Origin: Calliphora vicina
Taxonomy: Eukaryota > Arthropoda > Insecta > Diptera > Calliphoridae
Reading direction: 5' to 3'
Assembly (NCBI RefSeq): GCF_958450345.1
Contig: NC_088780.1
Location: 119,612,226-119,676,225, forward strand
DNA: 64,000 nt
Shown: in pieces, positions 11,019 to 22,669 of the stretch
How positions within the stretch are numbered: position 1 is the stretch's first letter
Layout: each line of letters begins with the position of its first letter
Translations under genes and position numbers: made by a program
The notes under the pieces: generated by a model
The model's input: the letters and a program-made list of their open reading frames with translations, nothing else
Databases searched by the model: none
Told to the model about the DNA's origin: nothing

Positions 11019-11970
11019 ATTTTTTTTTTCCGGACGAAAAATGGTTAATTCATTGTTGCTCTGATTAAATTGGCATTCTTCCTTTTTGTCTTTGGATTAG
11101 GTCAGCTGGTATCCCTTCTTCTTAATCGAATGTGGCCACTGTAATCTAATATGTTGTGGGCCAGTGGATTTGGCATTTTTAAATATTTTTCTACTTGTTT
11201 CTTGATCTCAGTTTTGACAAAGGGCACGTTTAGATCTATATGTATATTCGCGTTTTTGATATAAAAATGTTGTTTTGGTGTCTTTGGATTTTTACAACAT
11301 TTAACGCTGAGGACGTGCCCCATAACCATATAGGTTTATGATCGAGTTATAAAGTTGAAGTTCACAATCTAAACTAAGAGCCAATTGATTAAACTTTGCA
11401 TCAATATGACTTTTCCATATAAGGCGAAGATCGAGATGTATTCCGAATAATTTAACTTCCGATTGTTTAATTATTGTTTGTTTATTGATATTAATAGGGG
11501 GCATGATTCTCTACGCAATGTAATGCGGTAAGAACCTAGCAGATAAATTTACCTAAAAGGTAACTTGATAGATAGATATCTATTTGAAATTACTGTCATA
11601 AATGTTATATGTGTAAATTTATCCTCGTTGACTGTAATTTTCCACTGTTTTAAGCAATTTTCTAATTCAAATATGTGATTTTATAGTAACGAGACACTTC
11701 TTGAGGGTTTTCATGAATGCTTAGAATAGAAGTATCATAAGCAAATGTTGATTTATGAGTGCGATCATTAGTTAACATATCTGACGAATATATCAAATAT
11801 AAAAGGGGCCACACGATACTGCCTTGGGCGAATCCCTATGGGTTGCGGAGGTCTTAAAAAGTCTACTTGCTTAAGTTTAAATGTTATATCAGTTAAAAAA
11901 CTTTCCAAAAGCTTATATTATGCTTGCGGGTAAATTTTGACTCAATTTGTATATTAAAACATCAGCTACA
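11019..11970 (-). pseudogene. Jockey-like non-LTR retrotransposon, 5'-truncated 3' end
   Basis: The minus strand carries the end of a reverse transcriptase. A block like LYKLSQNLPAS lies near 11950 and DITFKLKQVDF near 11880. The palm motif reads FAYDTSIL near 11740, where functional enzymes have FADD. The thumb-side motifs LFGIHLDLRLIWKSHI and QLYNSIINLYGYGAR lie at 11350-11460, and HIRLRRRDTS near 11110. After a one-base shift the frame ends ADLIQRQKGRMPI at about 11065. A poly(A)-like tract at 11019-11030 marks the 3' end. Several shifts plus the D-to-Y change in the catalytic motif show it is dead. Family assignment rests on recalled jockey-clade motifs. Confidence 0.8.
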
Positions 11971-12644
11971 TATAATATAAGAATAATAGCTACATAGAAT
12001 AATGTCTGGCCACAATATTGAAACTTACCAATAAGCGACATAAAAAAGTAGGGAAGATTTAAGAAGCACAAAATATATTATACAAATCCATAAATGCATA
12101 TGCTTTGAACAATATATTTCATTTAAAAATAACAGGAGAAAAAATATAATTAAAACAAAAAATTACAAGTTTATTTACTACTTATCAGTTTCTATAATTT
12201 ATGCGAGTATTTTGAGTGAAAATTTAACATGAGGTTTGTTATTATAACAAAAATAAAATACATGTAAAATTGCCCCTCAAAGTATTCCCACGAAATATAT
12301 GAATCTTGCCGTTGGGCTAAAAAGTAAAATTTTTTATTTTGTATGTGAGGATGTGTTTTTCAATTTAATTATGGTGTATATACATACATAAGAATGAATT
12401 GCAAGAATATATCATTCCTGGAGATATAAGAAATGCGTATCACAAGAATGTAATTAAAAACCTCTATAAATTAAGGAGAAATTATTAAAATGTGATGAAA
12501 TTTTGGTTATATACATACAGTGAGTTCAAATACAATGAAACCCTATTTTTATAACTATAGTCCGTAATTAGAATTTTCAAAAACATGAATTTTTACCAAA
12601 TATATATTTATCTTTCTAGCGCCCATTATCACAATGTACCTATA
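11971..12644. other. No gene recognised
   Basis: AT-rich DNA with only short frames and no clear repeat boundaries. Confidence 0.3.
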
Positions 12645-13380
12645 GTAGAGTGTCCCAAAAATTTTTTGTTTTGGAATTTTGGAACGCATACCCTCTATTT
12701 TTTTATATATATAAAACTATAGTTAAATATGAAATTTTGTCTTTCTATCATGATTGCAACCCGTGCCGACTTGCGATTTAGTTTTGAAGTGCATTTACAA
12801 GGGGAAAAAATGCAATTTTTTCAGTTTTTGTAAAAAATTTTCCATTAAATAATTAATTTTGCAATTTAATTTAAAAGAATCGAAATGTGTACGTAATTTT
12901 CGTTCTAATAAGATATAAAAGACAACAATTTTAACAGCAGTTTCAAAACTCCATTGCAAAATTTTTAAAATTTTTTTTAAACAAATTTCAGAATTTTTAT
13001 GACAATATCTCTTATAGTTTTTCTGTACCTGCGATTTAAATTTTGCGATTTTCGAGAAAAACTAATTTTTTGGCCATATTTTGGCGAATGTGCCGAATTT
13101 CCTTACTGTTATAAACTTTAAGTAAAACCTATTAAGAATATTATATTCTAGGTAATTTTAAATATAGTCTGAATGTTTTACTAAAATCGGAAATCGTTAA
13201 ACCTTAAATCGTGAAGGTCAAAGGTCAATTTTTTCAATATTTGGAATTTCTAATGGAAAGATAGCGAAATGTTATATATTTTTGTGCCGATTTTCATGGA
13301 ACTTATAACATGATGTCTAGTATTTATAATAACAGCACAAAAATTAAAATTAACCCTTAATAGCACTTGCGGTTATAAAG
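12645..13380 (+). repeat. Foldback-family arm, old copy
   Basis: Starts TAGAGTGTCCC and follows the same order of blocks as the arm at 23774-24780: gtgcatttacaaggggaaaa, tttttcagtttttgtaaaa, gtacctgcgatttaaattt, tcgtgaaggtcaaaggtcaa, and finally a degraded aacacttggggttaaa segment near 13360. No second arm is present, so it is a solo or deleted copy. Confidence 0.65.
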
Positions 13381-14185
13381 ACACTCAACTTTTAAAATCA
13401 CGAAAAACACATTCATAGAATGTAAAGTAATACGAATATATAAGCATTTTGGTTCTATAAGTCTATTGTTGAAGCAAAAACTTTTTGCTGAAAAAAATCG
13501 AAAAGACGAAATCAACTTTTTGTTCCCAAAAAAGTCGAACAATCGATTAGGTTATCTCAACAAGTCGAATAGTAGATAAAAGTTGAAAAAAACTTACTTT
13601 TTAGATTGTTAAAAAAAATATTTAATTGCAACAGTACACTAAAAGTAAATATGCACACAATAACAGAAATAAAATAATAGTCTGCAATTTGGGGCACTTG
13701 CATTTTTTTCTAGTTTATGCAAAAATATATATAAAAAATCAATAGCCCTATTCACGATGATCTTGCATCATTGTGTATTAAGGTATTCCAATTATTCGAT
13801 TTTTCTCTTGTTCGAATAAAATGAATAATTCGAATAAGCGACTTTAACTTGTTCGATTAAATCGATCACACGTTTAAGATTATTTGAATTATTCAAATAA
13901 TTTACATTTTTTTAAAGAATGAAGTTTTGATATAGGTTTTTTAATATTTTACTGTTAAATAAAAACAAAAAATAATGTTAAAGTTAAAGTTAAAGTTTTA
14001 AGTATGTATTGATAAAATTCAGGTATGTTAAATTTTCATCAGAAAAATTCTGATCAGATTCCCTCCCGAACAATCAAAAAAACTATTGACTAGCAAACTC
14101 TTTAGCTTCCGTTTTGGAGCTATGCTTTAAAAAATTTGAGCTACACGCAGAGCAAAAACAAAGTTGTGGTAACCATAAACTAAGA
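13381..14185. other. Non-coding; contains a dispersed fragment shared with 56210-56330
   Basis: The block tcgatcacacgtttaa followed by gaattattcaaataatt and gaatgaagttttgatatagg (13861-13942) recurs with small changes at 56220-56305. This is therefore a dispersed repeat of unknown type. The remainder is AT-rich with no recognised gene. Confidence 0.4.
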
Positions 14186-14189
14186 GCAA

Positions 14190-14440
14190 CATATTATGAT
14201 AAGATTTATGCTTGTAGTCCAGAACATATTATGCTCATTATTAGTATCATTAAATATCATAATATGTTTTGAAATAATCAAATTATGATACAAATCAATC
14301 ATAACATGTTCTGAAATAATCATATTATGATATAAATCAATCATAATATGACCCAAAATAATCATATTAATGTCCATATTAAATATTATGATCCAATGAA
14401 ATCATATTATGATCCAAAGTAATCATATTATTATTAAAAT
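14190..14440. repeat. Short irregular tandem repeats of a palindromic motif
   Basis: The near-palindrome atcatattatga or atcataatatg recurs about ten times, often followed by tccaaa/gaaa and aataatcat. Units are about 25-35 bp. The frame at 14180-14377 simply reads through them, giving HIMIDLYHNMIISEH-type repeats. Confidence 0.65.
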
Positions 14441-15251
14441 TTATTTTTTAAAATTCAAAATTTTATTTTACTAGGTTTTAGTTTTAAGGTACTAAATTAC
14501 CAATAAAATATTATTGATAAATTCACTGAAATTTATTGTTATTTGCTCTAGAAAAGTTAGAGAAATTCAGGGAATTACAGACACTCAAAATTTACTTGTA
14601 GACAAACACCAACACTCACAAATGGTGGGGAAAAAGACTATTAAAAGTAAACACAATTTGTTTGCATCTTAAACATATTATGACTACGCATATAGAATCA
14701 CCTGAACATACCACGTAGAATCACCTGAACATACGTCAAACTGATGATGATGTAGCATCGGCCACAATGAACATACCTTTCAGATGTACTACCGATAAAT
14801 ACATTTTTCATAAACAACCATAAATAATCCATCAATGTTCACAATTCCATCATTGATAAGTTTAAATAAACAACTGATAACTTTATTAAAGTATTTCTTT
14901 CCATTTTTAATGCTTTAAAGAAATATAAATTTGTTTGTTGTTTTTTATTTTTCACCTTAACCACTATACTATCAACTTAATCATCTCAAATGTAATGTGA
15001 ACGAACGGCTTCGAATAACTTAATCAACATTTTGCTTACATGCGTTTAAAACCCCAAATGTGAACATAGCATAAAGTTTGATATCATTGTCAGTGAACGT
15101 GGCTAATTTGAAGTCAGTCAGTGCATGCTTGACGCATTTATAAATACGCAAAAAGTTTATTACCATGTTAGGAAAAGATGTCCAACGATGTTTAACATCA
15201 TATATAAGACGAACACCGTGTTTTTTGTGTCACAAGACCTTTTTGATATAT
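14441..15251. other. No gene recognised
   Basis: Contains one small direct duplication (atagaatcacctgaacata near 14691 and gtagaatcacctgaacata near 14715) and otherwise unremarkable AT-rich DNA. Confidence 0.3.
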
Positions 15252-16154
15252 TCTTTATATATATAATTCTTCTGTACATGTGTTAGTAACTGAACTCCTC
15301 CTTAACGGCTTTGCCGATTTCGATGAAATTTTATGTGTGTATTTCAATGGGTCCCTGGATGGTTTAGATTCACAATTGACCTATATAGGTACAATGGGCG
15401 TGACACCTCCCATACGAAGTCAACATTTGTTATTGAATATGTGGAGTACTATTAGTTTGAGTCTTCACACTTTGTGTGTGCTATGGCACAACAACGTTTG
15501 CCGGGACAGCTACCCAGCGGCGAAAAGAAGTAGTAAGCAGGCCTTCTGGAAGGCCTTATTTAGCAGACACAAGGACTTATTGACCCATTCCATACTCATA
15601 CATTTTTTACACAAGATGTCCTAGCCAGCCAAGGCCTTCTTTAACAGGCCTGATAGAAGGCCTTCTTCAGCAGACCTGGTAGCAGGCCTTCTTCATAGGC
15701 TTGTTTTCAAGCCTTTTGTAAATAAATTTTGTTAAATAAATTGTATCTTTGATTAAGCCTATACTATGTTTAAAATTTAATAACTTACCCGGCCTAACCG
15801 ATATCTTATTTATTTTAATTTTTTTATAATAAAATCCAATAATGACCAAGTAAAAAATTCTCACAACCGCTTTGTCCAAGAATTAAAGCAAAACTATTTT
15901 AAGTTTACTTCTTTTTTTCTCTTAACTTTTTGCATTTTTTTGTATTTGTAGTTTTGTCTTTGGAATGTGAGTTTTTAACGGTATATTCTGCTTGTACTAT
16001 GTTTGTAGCAACAAAAAGAAGGGAGCAGGTAGGCCTTCCATAAGGTCTTCCTGAGAAGGCAAGCGAGCATGAGTACTGGATCTAAAAAAAGGTCCAGTAA
16101 GGTCTTACAGAAGGCCTTATAGCTGAAGGCCTCAAAAATTTCGCCGCTGGGTAG
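15252..16154 (+). mobile_element. Short Helitron, interrupted by a MITE at its last bases
   Basis: The 5' side begins TCTTTATATATATAATTC, as many insect Helitrons do. The 3' side reads caacgtttgccgggacagCTA at 15512 and resumes TAG plus T at 16152-16155 after the MITE. Joining these restores the Helitron terminus CTAG followed by T. The reading frame at 15280-15624 spans the Helitron into the MITE and is not a gene. The base before TC is T rather than the usual A, so the exact start may be off. Confidence 0.6.
15513..16151. mobile_element. TA-flanked MITE with repeated AAGGCCTT motifs
   Basis: Inverted ends start CCCAGCGGCGAAA on both sides and are flanked by TA at 15511-15512 and 16152-16153. 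Inside both halves the motif aggccttc or its complement recurs about ten times, in two clusters (15540-15710 and 16030-16130), leaving a unique centre. It is 639 bp with no transposase frame. A related, damaged copy begins near 57252. Confidence 0.75.
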
Positions 16155-16479
16155 TTATGTATAAATACGAATTAGAAATTGTGTTGCAACATCACACCAA
16201 GGGAAATTATAAAATTTAACCAAATCCACACACATGCAAAGATCATCCGAAGGAAATATAATATTTATAGATACACATCCATAAGGTGTAGTAAGTTGTA
16301 CTGCACATAGACCAAAAGGTCCCTGACTGTTTTTTAAATTAACTGTTCCATTACGTTTTCTTTTTCGTTGTATTTTTTTAACTTTAACCCAATTTTATAC
16401 TACTGACCTCTTTCACTTGCCAAAACTATAAAACACAATGATGGTACTTCTCCCCCTTTTGGTTTTTTTTGCATTTTAT

Positions 16480-17121
16480 TATACCCTACACCACCATAGT
16501 GGGGAGGGTATTATGCGTTTGTGCAGATGTTTGTAACGCCCAAAAATATTTGTCTAACACCCACCTTAAAGGTCGCAATTTTGAAGATATTTCGATCAAA
16601 TTTGGTACATATTACTTTTTCGGCCCAAGGACCAAGCCTATTGAAACTGACTAAAATCGGTCGATTATTTCATCTAGCCCCCATACAAATGTCCCCTCGA
16701 AATTGAACTTTATCGGTCATAAATGTTTAATTTATCTATGTATCTACACAAATTTCGCTCCAAATAAGTTTTATATATACAAAATTCATGTCACCAAATT
16801 TTGTTACGATCGGTCCATAATTAGTCATAGCTCCCATATAGACCCGCTTCCGAAAATCACTTTAACGTGCATAAATCGCTTAAAAATGTTGGTATACACA
16901 CAAAATTCAATATAGTTAACTTTAATATAGACATAAATCACACGACCTAATTTTATGGTGATCGGTCCATAATTGGTCATAGCTCCCATATAAGGCCCAC
17001 TTCCGAAAATCACTCAAAAATATAAATTATTGATATTTTAAAAGAAAAATATTTTTACTCATTTACTTGGTGTAGGGTATTATATGGTCGGGCTTGACCG
17101 ACCATACTTTCTTACTTGTTT
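16480..17121 (+). repeat. DINE-1-like repeat, family A
   Basis: Starts with the hairpin ACCCTACACCACCATAGTGG followed by GGAGGGTA, and ends with the hairpin TGGTCGGGCTTGACCGACCA plus a TTCTTACTTGTTT tail. The central CCGTCCGTCTGG segment is deleted in this copy. Frames at 16469-17013 lie within it and recur in other copies because the DNA repeats. Confidence 0.8.
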
Positions 17122-18662
17122 TTATACCAATTTTTTTTCTGAACTCTCCGTAGTGAAAGGAGTTACTTTACTTAGCTCTTCATTTATGTGTATATTTGTT
17201 GTTAGAAAGAATATTTGCTATAAATTTTTATTTAAAAATTTTAGTTTTATTTATATTGTGTTTATTTGTTGTTGCTGCTATTTTTGTACAACCAAAACAC
17301 CCTCGACATGATGTAACATGTTTGTCTTTCTCAGTTTTTGTTTTTCTTTTTGCGTCTCTTATTGTTGTTATCTCTCTTCTAGTTTGTAATTTGTTGGTAT
17401 TGCAATTGCATGCTGCTTCCCTTTGTATTGTTTAGTTTTTATTACGTTTTATTGTGAGATTTAAAGGAGTGATTTCGTACATTGTGGAGAAATTAAATTA
17501 ATAATAATTAATTTTCTAAATCGTGCAAGTTAAATTTTTTTATTTATTTAAAATGTTATACAAATTTAAAGTCAAATGCAATTCAGTTGATTTAAATGTT
17601 TAAATATCTGCTATTGTTGGGTGTTTGCACAGTATGATGGCAAATATTCATTAGTAACCAACTGTGTACCACAAATCCACTTGAGTGTTGAAAAAAAGGG
17701 AACAAAACAAAATCACATAAAACTATAAACAATTTCATGCGCAAGTTTTACTGTAAAATTTTATTTAAAAATTAATTTTGAAAGAACTAAATAAGCTTTA
17801 TTTTTAGCTACAAGATAGCAAACAAGAAATTACAAAACAAAAAATGGAATTTTTATGCATAGCTCTCCGGATATACAGTGCTACAATGGAAACTTTTTTG
17901 AATATTAAATTAATAAATAGCTCTAAATATCTACATACATATCTCCTTGTTTATATTACCGGCATAACTATTTAAAAACCTTATTGTATGAAACAAATTA
18001 ACTATTAATAAAATTAACAACTGTTTTATTCTTTTTTCTTGCAGATGCTTTTCTTTGTTTCGCCAATGCACTATGGCAGAATTTCCAAATTTTGCGGCAA
18101 AACGTCGTTTTTTAAACATCATATTTTTAAAAAATATAGCTTCAGTACTCAAAATATTGGAATGAAAAAATAGATACAAATAATGAATGTAAACTGTTAG
18201 AGATAAAATTATTATCAGTTTATTCTAACTCGTGTTATCAATTGTGAAGCAATATAAATTTTATTAAATAAAACGTTGTTTTCCGAAATATACTTTCAAC
18301 AAAATAAATCTTTTAATATGCATTCTATTACTCGAGGTATGTATTTTTAACTGTTGTAAAGATATTTTGTAAACGTTTGTATTTAGCACTTATTTTGATA
18401 TTTTTGTGTGAAATCGTGAATAGTGTTGTCGTCTTTTGTAAAGTAGAACTCCCGTGGATAATAACAGCTAAAGGAGTTTCCTACATATAGTTGTTTGTGA
18501 GAGACTAAGGTTTAATGCCATGTAAATATTTTTTGCAAATAATTGCAAACTAACGATTTAATGCTGCTTTTGCAAAAGGTAATTTCGTATGGGAGCCCCA
18601 CAAAAAAACTGACACGACTTTCATAACTTGTTCTAATGTTTATAGAAATGTATCTACCATGT
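17122..18662. other. No gene recognised
   Basis: AT-rich DNA; a T-rich 3'-splice-like phrase tttttcttgcag occurs near 18043 but no matching exon follows with recognisable similarity. The frame at 17196-17435 is hydrophobic and low-complexity. Confidence 0.3.
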
Positions 18663-18664
18663 TA

Positions 18665-19816
18665 AGGACTGAGATCGAAAAATTTTTAACAAACATATGT
18701 ATATGCTAATAAAAATGAAACCACTAACACTTACAGTTTTGAATCTTTTTTTATTTGATTGAAATTATTGTTGCAATTTACAAAAAAAAAATATTTTTAT
18801 AGTTCTAATCACTAATAATGAAATTTTGAACCTTTTTCGAAAACCCTTCCATTATGTTTTTTATAGTGATTTATGTCACTTTGTTCGAACAGGTTGTCCA
18901 CATCCGTTTAAAATCTACCACACTTTTGGACACCTTTTTTGTGCTCTTCAATTCTCTTTAAACAAGAGCCCAATATCTCTCCACTGGCCTCAGCTCCAGG
19001 CAGTTCGGAGGAATTGCCTCTCTTGATGCAAATACCACATTATTATTCTTGTACCACTCAAGACCTTTTTTACCATAGTGACAAATGCCAAATCAGGCCA
19101 AAAATAAGTGGACACATTAAGAAGTCTTATGAATGGAAACATCCTCTTTTGTAAACATTCTTTGATGTAAATTTCGGTATTTATAAAGCCCTTTGTAACA
19201 AATGTTTGACTTTTTTGCCGCAATTGTATATTGCTTGCCATACCAAGAAGTTTTAGAGAAATTTTGTCTGTTTTTGGGTCCTAAAATTTTCTTCAAAATT
19301 CCCTCGAGCATTTGCAACTTAAAAAAATTGAACCAGAAGTTGCGAACAATTTTCCATACGTACATTTCGTCATCCATTATGCATAGTCCGAGTACTGACC
19401 TAACCGGACTGCTTTCCTACCGAAGGTGTTGAGAATTTTTGAAAATGCTTTCTTTTTTTTGGCTTTAGAAACATCATTTGGACCATTCCTTCTACCTGAA
19501 CCAGGTTTTATATCAACGGACAAGTTCTCCCGCTACTGTTTAATAATATTGGAAACAGTTTAATAGCAGACCTTTGATTTTTTGGCAAACTTTTTATAGG
19601 ACCAAGTTGGGTTTTGTTGAAAATATTTAAAAATTTGAGTACACACTTTTTTCTGGTCACTCATTTTAATCAGATTAACAACAAATGAACATAATTGACA
19701 TTAAATATAATAACTGACATGCTTTACAAGGGTAATTTGATCAAAACAAAAATCAAATAATACTTGGCTTAAAAGTGTTAAAAGTGGCGTGTTAAGAATT
19801 TTACGATCTCAGTCCT
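18665..19816 (-). mobile_element. Decayed DD37E element, second copy
   Basis: Inverted ends AGGACTGAGATCG match on both sides over about 27 bp with one internal difference, and TA flanks at 18663-18664 and 19817-19818. They differ from the intact copy at 3517 by AGGACTG instead of AGGAGTG, so the two belong to the same family or close subfamilies. The element is 1152 bp, about 150 bp shorter than the intact copy, owing to internal deletions. Confidence 0.88.
18805..19664 (-). pseudogene. DD37E transposase pseudogene
   Basis: The minus-strand start (MSD, at 19664) and the final NFIISD plus stop (18805) align with both ends of the intact transposase. In between, recognisable pieces lie in different frames: IMDDEMYVW near 19375, TSWYGKQYTIAAKKS near 19245 and NTEIYIKECLQKRMFPFIR near 19150. 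WPDLAFVTM (second catalytic D) lies near 19090. Frameshifts and deletions remove much of the DNA-binding region, so it cannot encode a working enzyme. Confidence 0.88.
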
Positions 19817-19818
19817 TA

Positions 19819-21040
19819 TAAAGGGAGTGTTTTAATAAATATAGTTCTGAAAGCATTAATTTTTTCGAAAAATCCCCGTTATGGACGGCCCACCCCAAAA
19901 AAACTCAAAGCGAATATTTTAACAGTAGAAAACTGCATCCCAAATTTGGTGAGGCTAGCTTTGCATAAAATAGTTTTTGCCGCTACTTTGGGTAATTCGG
20001 CCATAGTGCAATGCTAAGAAGTATTAGCCATTACAGATGTAAATGCACTAGGTTAACCCTGTGCGCTTCGCTACCCATATAAAAATGGATGGGAGATTTT
20101 TTTTATTTTTTATATACAATGGTAACAAAAAATCTCATGGCAAGCTTTACTTTAACTGCATATATTATAATTATCGATATAATCAATTACAACTATTATC
20201 ATTATATGCCAGGGGTCATTCCCACTAAGCCGATCCCGCCCAATTTCAACCAAACTTCGTACAAATATTAGAAACTGATCTCGAAATTACGATTTTCTTT
20301 GTATTGGATATCGCCCATTTTTATCGTACCGTGGTAAGGAATAAATCCGCACTAATATGTTTAAAGACTTCCGCAGTTATTGAAAGTTATTGAAAGAAAT
20401 GCCCATGCCCACTAAATGGTAGCGGAATAAATAAAAACTGAATTTTAAAACTTATGACTGAAACCAGCCAAACATTTTCGATGGATGCAACACTACTTTA
20501 TGTAGAGTACAACAAATTAAAAAAAAACTAAATGGAAAACACTTCAGCAATATACTATTGGTTGTGGTAAACATGTCTAATATTAAACCACACAGTATGT
20601 CAGTAACCAAGTGGAAAGTACACAGTAACCTTCATAACACCAAAACAAAGCTATTAGCTCTTCAACGAGGGATTTTGTTATTTTCATACTATTTAAGTAT
20701 TTTTATTTTTACTTTTATCACGAATAAAGCAAAATTAAAAAGGATTAGTAGAGTAAAAACAAATTTGTAAAACTAGTATTACGACAACGATATAGTGAGG
20801 GGGTTCATTACGAAATTATGAAGACAAAAAAAAGTACTATCAAAATTAAAGTACTGTGAAAAATTAAGATTTGAGACATTAAAAAAAATAAGGAGAAGAT
20901 AAAATAATTTATTTCAAATATCTAATTTTTTTTTTTAAATTTTTATTTTTTTATTTATTGAATCTTCATTATTTAATGAGCTAACAACAGGTATTTCAAA
21001 TCTTATATCTAATAATTATAACTTAATTAGTCCAGCCAGT
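19819..21040. other. Non-coding, probable old repeats
   Basis: Phrases such as ctgtgcgcttcgctaccc (20060) and ccgatcccgcccaatttca look like old dispersed repeats but I could not set boundaries. No gene recognised. Confidence 0.3.
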
Positions 21041-21044
21041 GCCG

Positions 21045-21235
21045 GACGAAAAAATTTTTTATTTATTGTTGATTCTTCCTTCTTGTCTTTGGATTAGGTC
21101 TGCTGTGTCCCTCCTTCTTAATCGTGTGTGGCCACGGTTATATAATATGTTGCGGGCCAGTGGGTGAATTTCGAGTTTTTCTAAATATTAAATATTTTTG
21201 TACATTTTTCGTGATCTCAGTTTTTACAACATTTA
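21045..21235 (-). repeat. Jockey-like LINE, short 3' fragment
   Basis: Closely parallels 11035-11215: ccggacgaaaaa, cttgtctttggattaggtc, ccttcttaatcgtgtgtgg and atatgttgcgggccagtgg occur in the same order. It is the 3' terminal part of the same LINE family, heavily 5'-truncated as LINEs usually are. Confidence 0.75.
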
Positions 21236-21279
21236 TGTTTATTAATATAAAACTTTATTTTAGGAGATAGGAAAGTTAT

Positions 21280-21680
21280 GAAAAAAAAAACAGAATATCT
21301 GGAATTAAATGGTTTACACATGGTTTTGCTACAAAGAAACAATCATTCGCGATTTCATCAGAAATTTTAAAAGCAAATGGCAATTTCTTTAATGTAAAGA
21401 TAACGGGGATGTACTATTTCTCAGCGAGCTCATGCTGGTTAAATAAATTTAAATTACGTCATGGTATTCGTTATTTAAAAATTTATGTTGAAAAATCAGC
21501 CTCATTGAGAAAAATTTCCAAAGATTGTGTGACATTTATGCCATTCTCGAATGCTGCAGGAATACACATACTGCCTACTTTGGTTATTTATTTCGTATTT
21601 TTAATAAGTTTCCTCATTGCGCGCAAAAGTTATGTTGGATTAAAGTTGAAATATCAAAAAAACAAATTATAGAACTCATT
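21280..21680 (+). pseudogene. Pogo/Tigger-like transposase fragment
   Basis: The plus strand reads SSCWLNKFKLRHGIRYLKIY, which matches the second helix-turn-helix (CENP-B type) of pogo/Tigger transposases. It is then joined directly to KDCVTFMPFSNAAGIHILPT, which belongs to the core of the DDE domain. The intervening region, including the first catalytic residue, is deleted, and the protein ends soon after. The segment just upstream (FATKKQSFAISSEILKANG in another stretch) fits the region before this domain. Non-functional remnant; a host-domesticated gene is unlikely given the deletion. Confidence 0.65.
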
Positions 21681-21789
21681 AAAATATATTCCATATAATT
21701 TTAAAAATACACTGACAAGAAAACTTTCCAATATTATTTTTTGCATGAATTCATTACTAGAAAGAAATACGAGGATGGGTCAAAAATTC

Positions 21790-22125
21790 AGTGCCTTTTT
21801 CAATGAAACCCAGGTTTTGTCCTTTGAGCTCTATCTACTTTGTCCAACATTTCTCGATTTATTTATGTGAGATGACTTTTCGCTGAGACATTTCTTTAGG
21901 TTTGGAAACAAGAAATAGTCAATCGGGGCTAAATCAGGAAAATAGGGTATTTGTATACTCTTTTGTGCACTCGATTGTGAGCAGACGCGGCAGACATATT
22001 GCGGAAAGCTTTCTCATACCCAAGTAATCATTCAAAATTTAAACCGCTGAGCCATGTGAGATGCCATTGGCTTCCATAATCTCTCGAATATTCAGTATCC
22101 GATGAGCCAACAACGTGTCATGATT
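21790..22125 (-). pseudogene. Mariner transposase remnant, internally deleted
   Basis: On the minus strand a helix-turn-helix portion reads REIMEANGISHGSAV, followed by ILNDYLGMRK. It then jumps to a C-terminal part equivalent to the YSPDLAPxDYFLFP block (here YPIFLI, stop, PRLTISCFQT, in shifted frame). It ends with sequence running into the terminal repeat. The central catalytic region is missing. Not functional. Confidence 0.6.
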
Positions 22126-22128
22126 TTT

Positions 22129-22669
22129 ATACCCTACACCACCATAGTGGAAAGGGTATAATGCGTTTGTGCAGATGTTTGTAATGACCAAAAATATTAG
22201 TCAAACTCCCACCTTAAAGTATACCGATCGACTTAGAATCACTTTCTGAGTCGATTAAACGTCCGTCTGGCTGGTTGGCTGGCTGTCAGGTCACAATTCT
22301 GAAGATATTTCGATCAAGGAAGAAGCTTGTTGAAACTGGCTGATATCGGTCCATTATTTCGCCTAGCCCCCCAAATTGGACTTTATCGGTCATAAATGTT
22401 TAATTTATATATGTATCTACACAAATTTCGCCCGAAATAAGTTTTATACATACGAAATTCATGTGATCAAATTTTGTTACGATCCGTCTATAATAAGTCA
22501 TAGCTCCCATATAGACCCGCTTCCGAAAATCACTTTAACGTGCATAAATCTCTTAAAAATGTGTTGGTATACACTCAATATTCAACATAAATAACTTTCA
22601 TATATACATAAATCACACGACATAATTTCATGGTGTTCGGTCCATAATTGGTCATAGTTCCCATATAAG
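22129..22669 (+). repeat. DINE-1-like repeat, family A, left part of an interrupted copy
   Basis: Starts with the family hairpin (ACCCTACACCACCATAGTGG) and includes a CCGTCTGGCTGG segment. It stops at catataag, which is duplicated on the far side of a hAT insertion (25917-25924), where the repeat continues. Confidence 0.8.

Noticed and set aside
11102..11504. Two separate small genes on the minus strand
   Set aside because: They are frame-shifted pieces of one jockey-like reverse transcriptase.
14180..14377. CRISPR-like or protein repeat array
   Set aside because: Units are irregular, palindromic and without unique spacers of constant size; the peptide repeat follows from the DNA repeat.
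15280..15624. 114-codon frame as a possible gene
   Set aside because: It starts in a Helitron and ends in a MITE inserted into it, so it cannot be an ancient coding unit.
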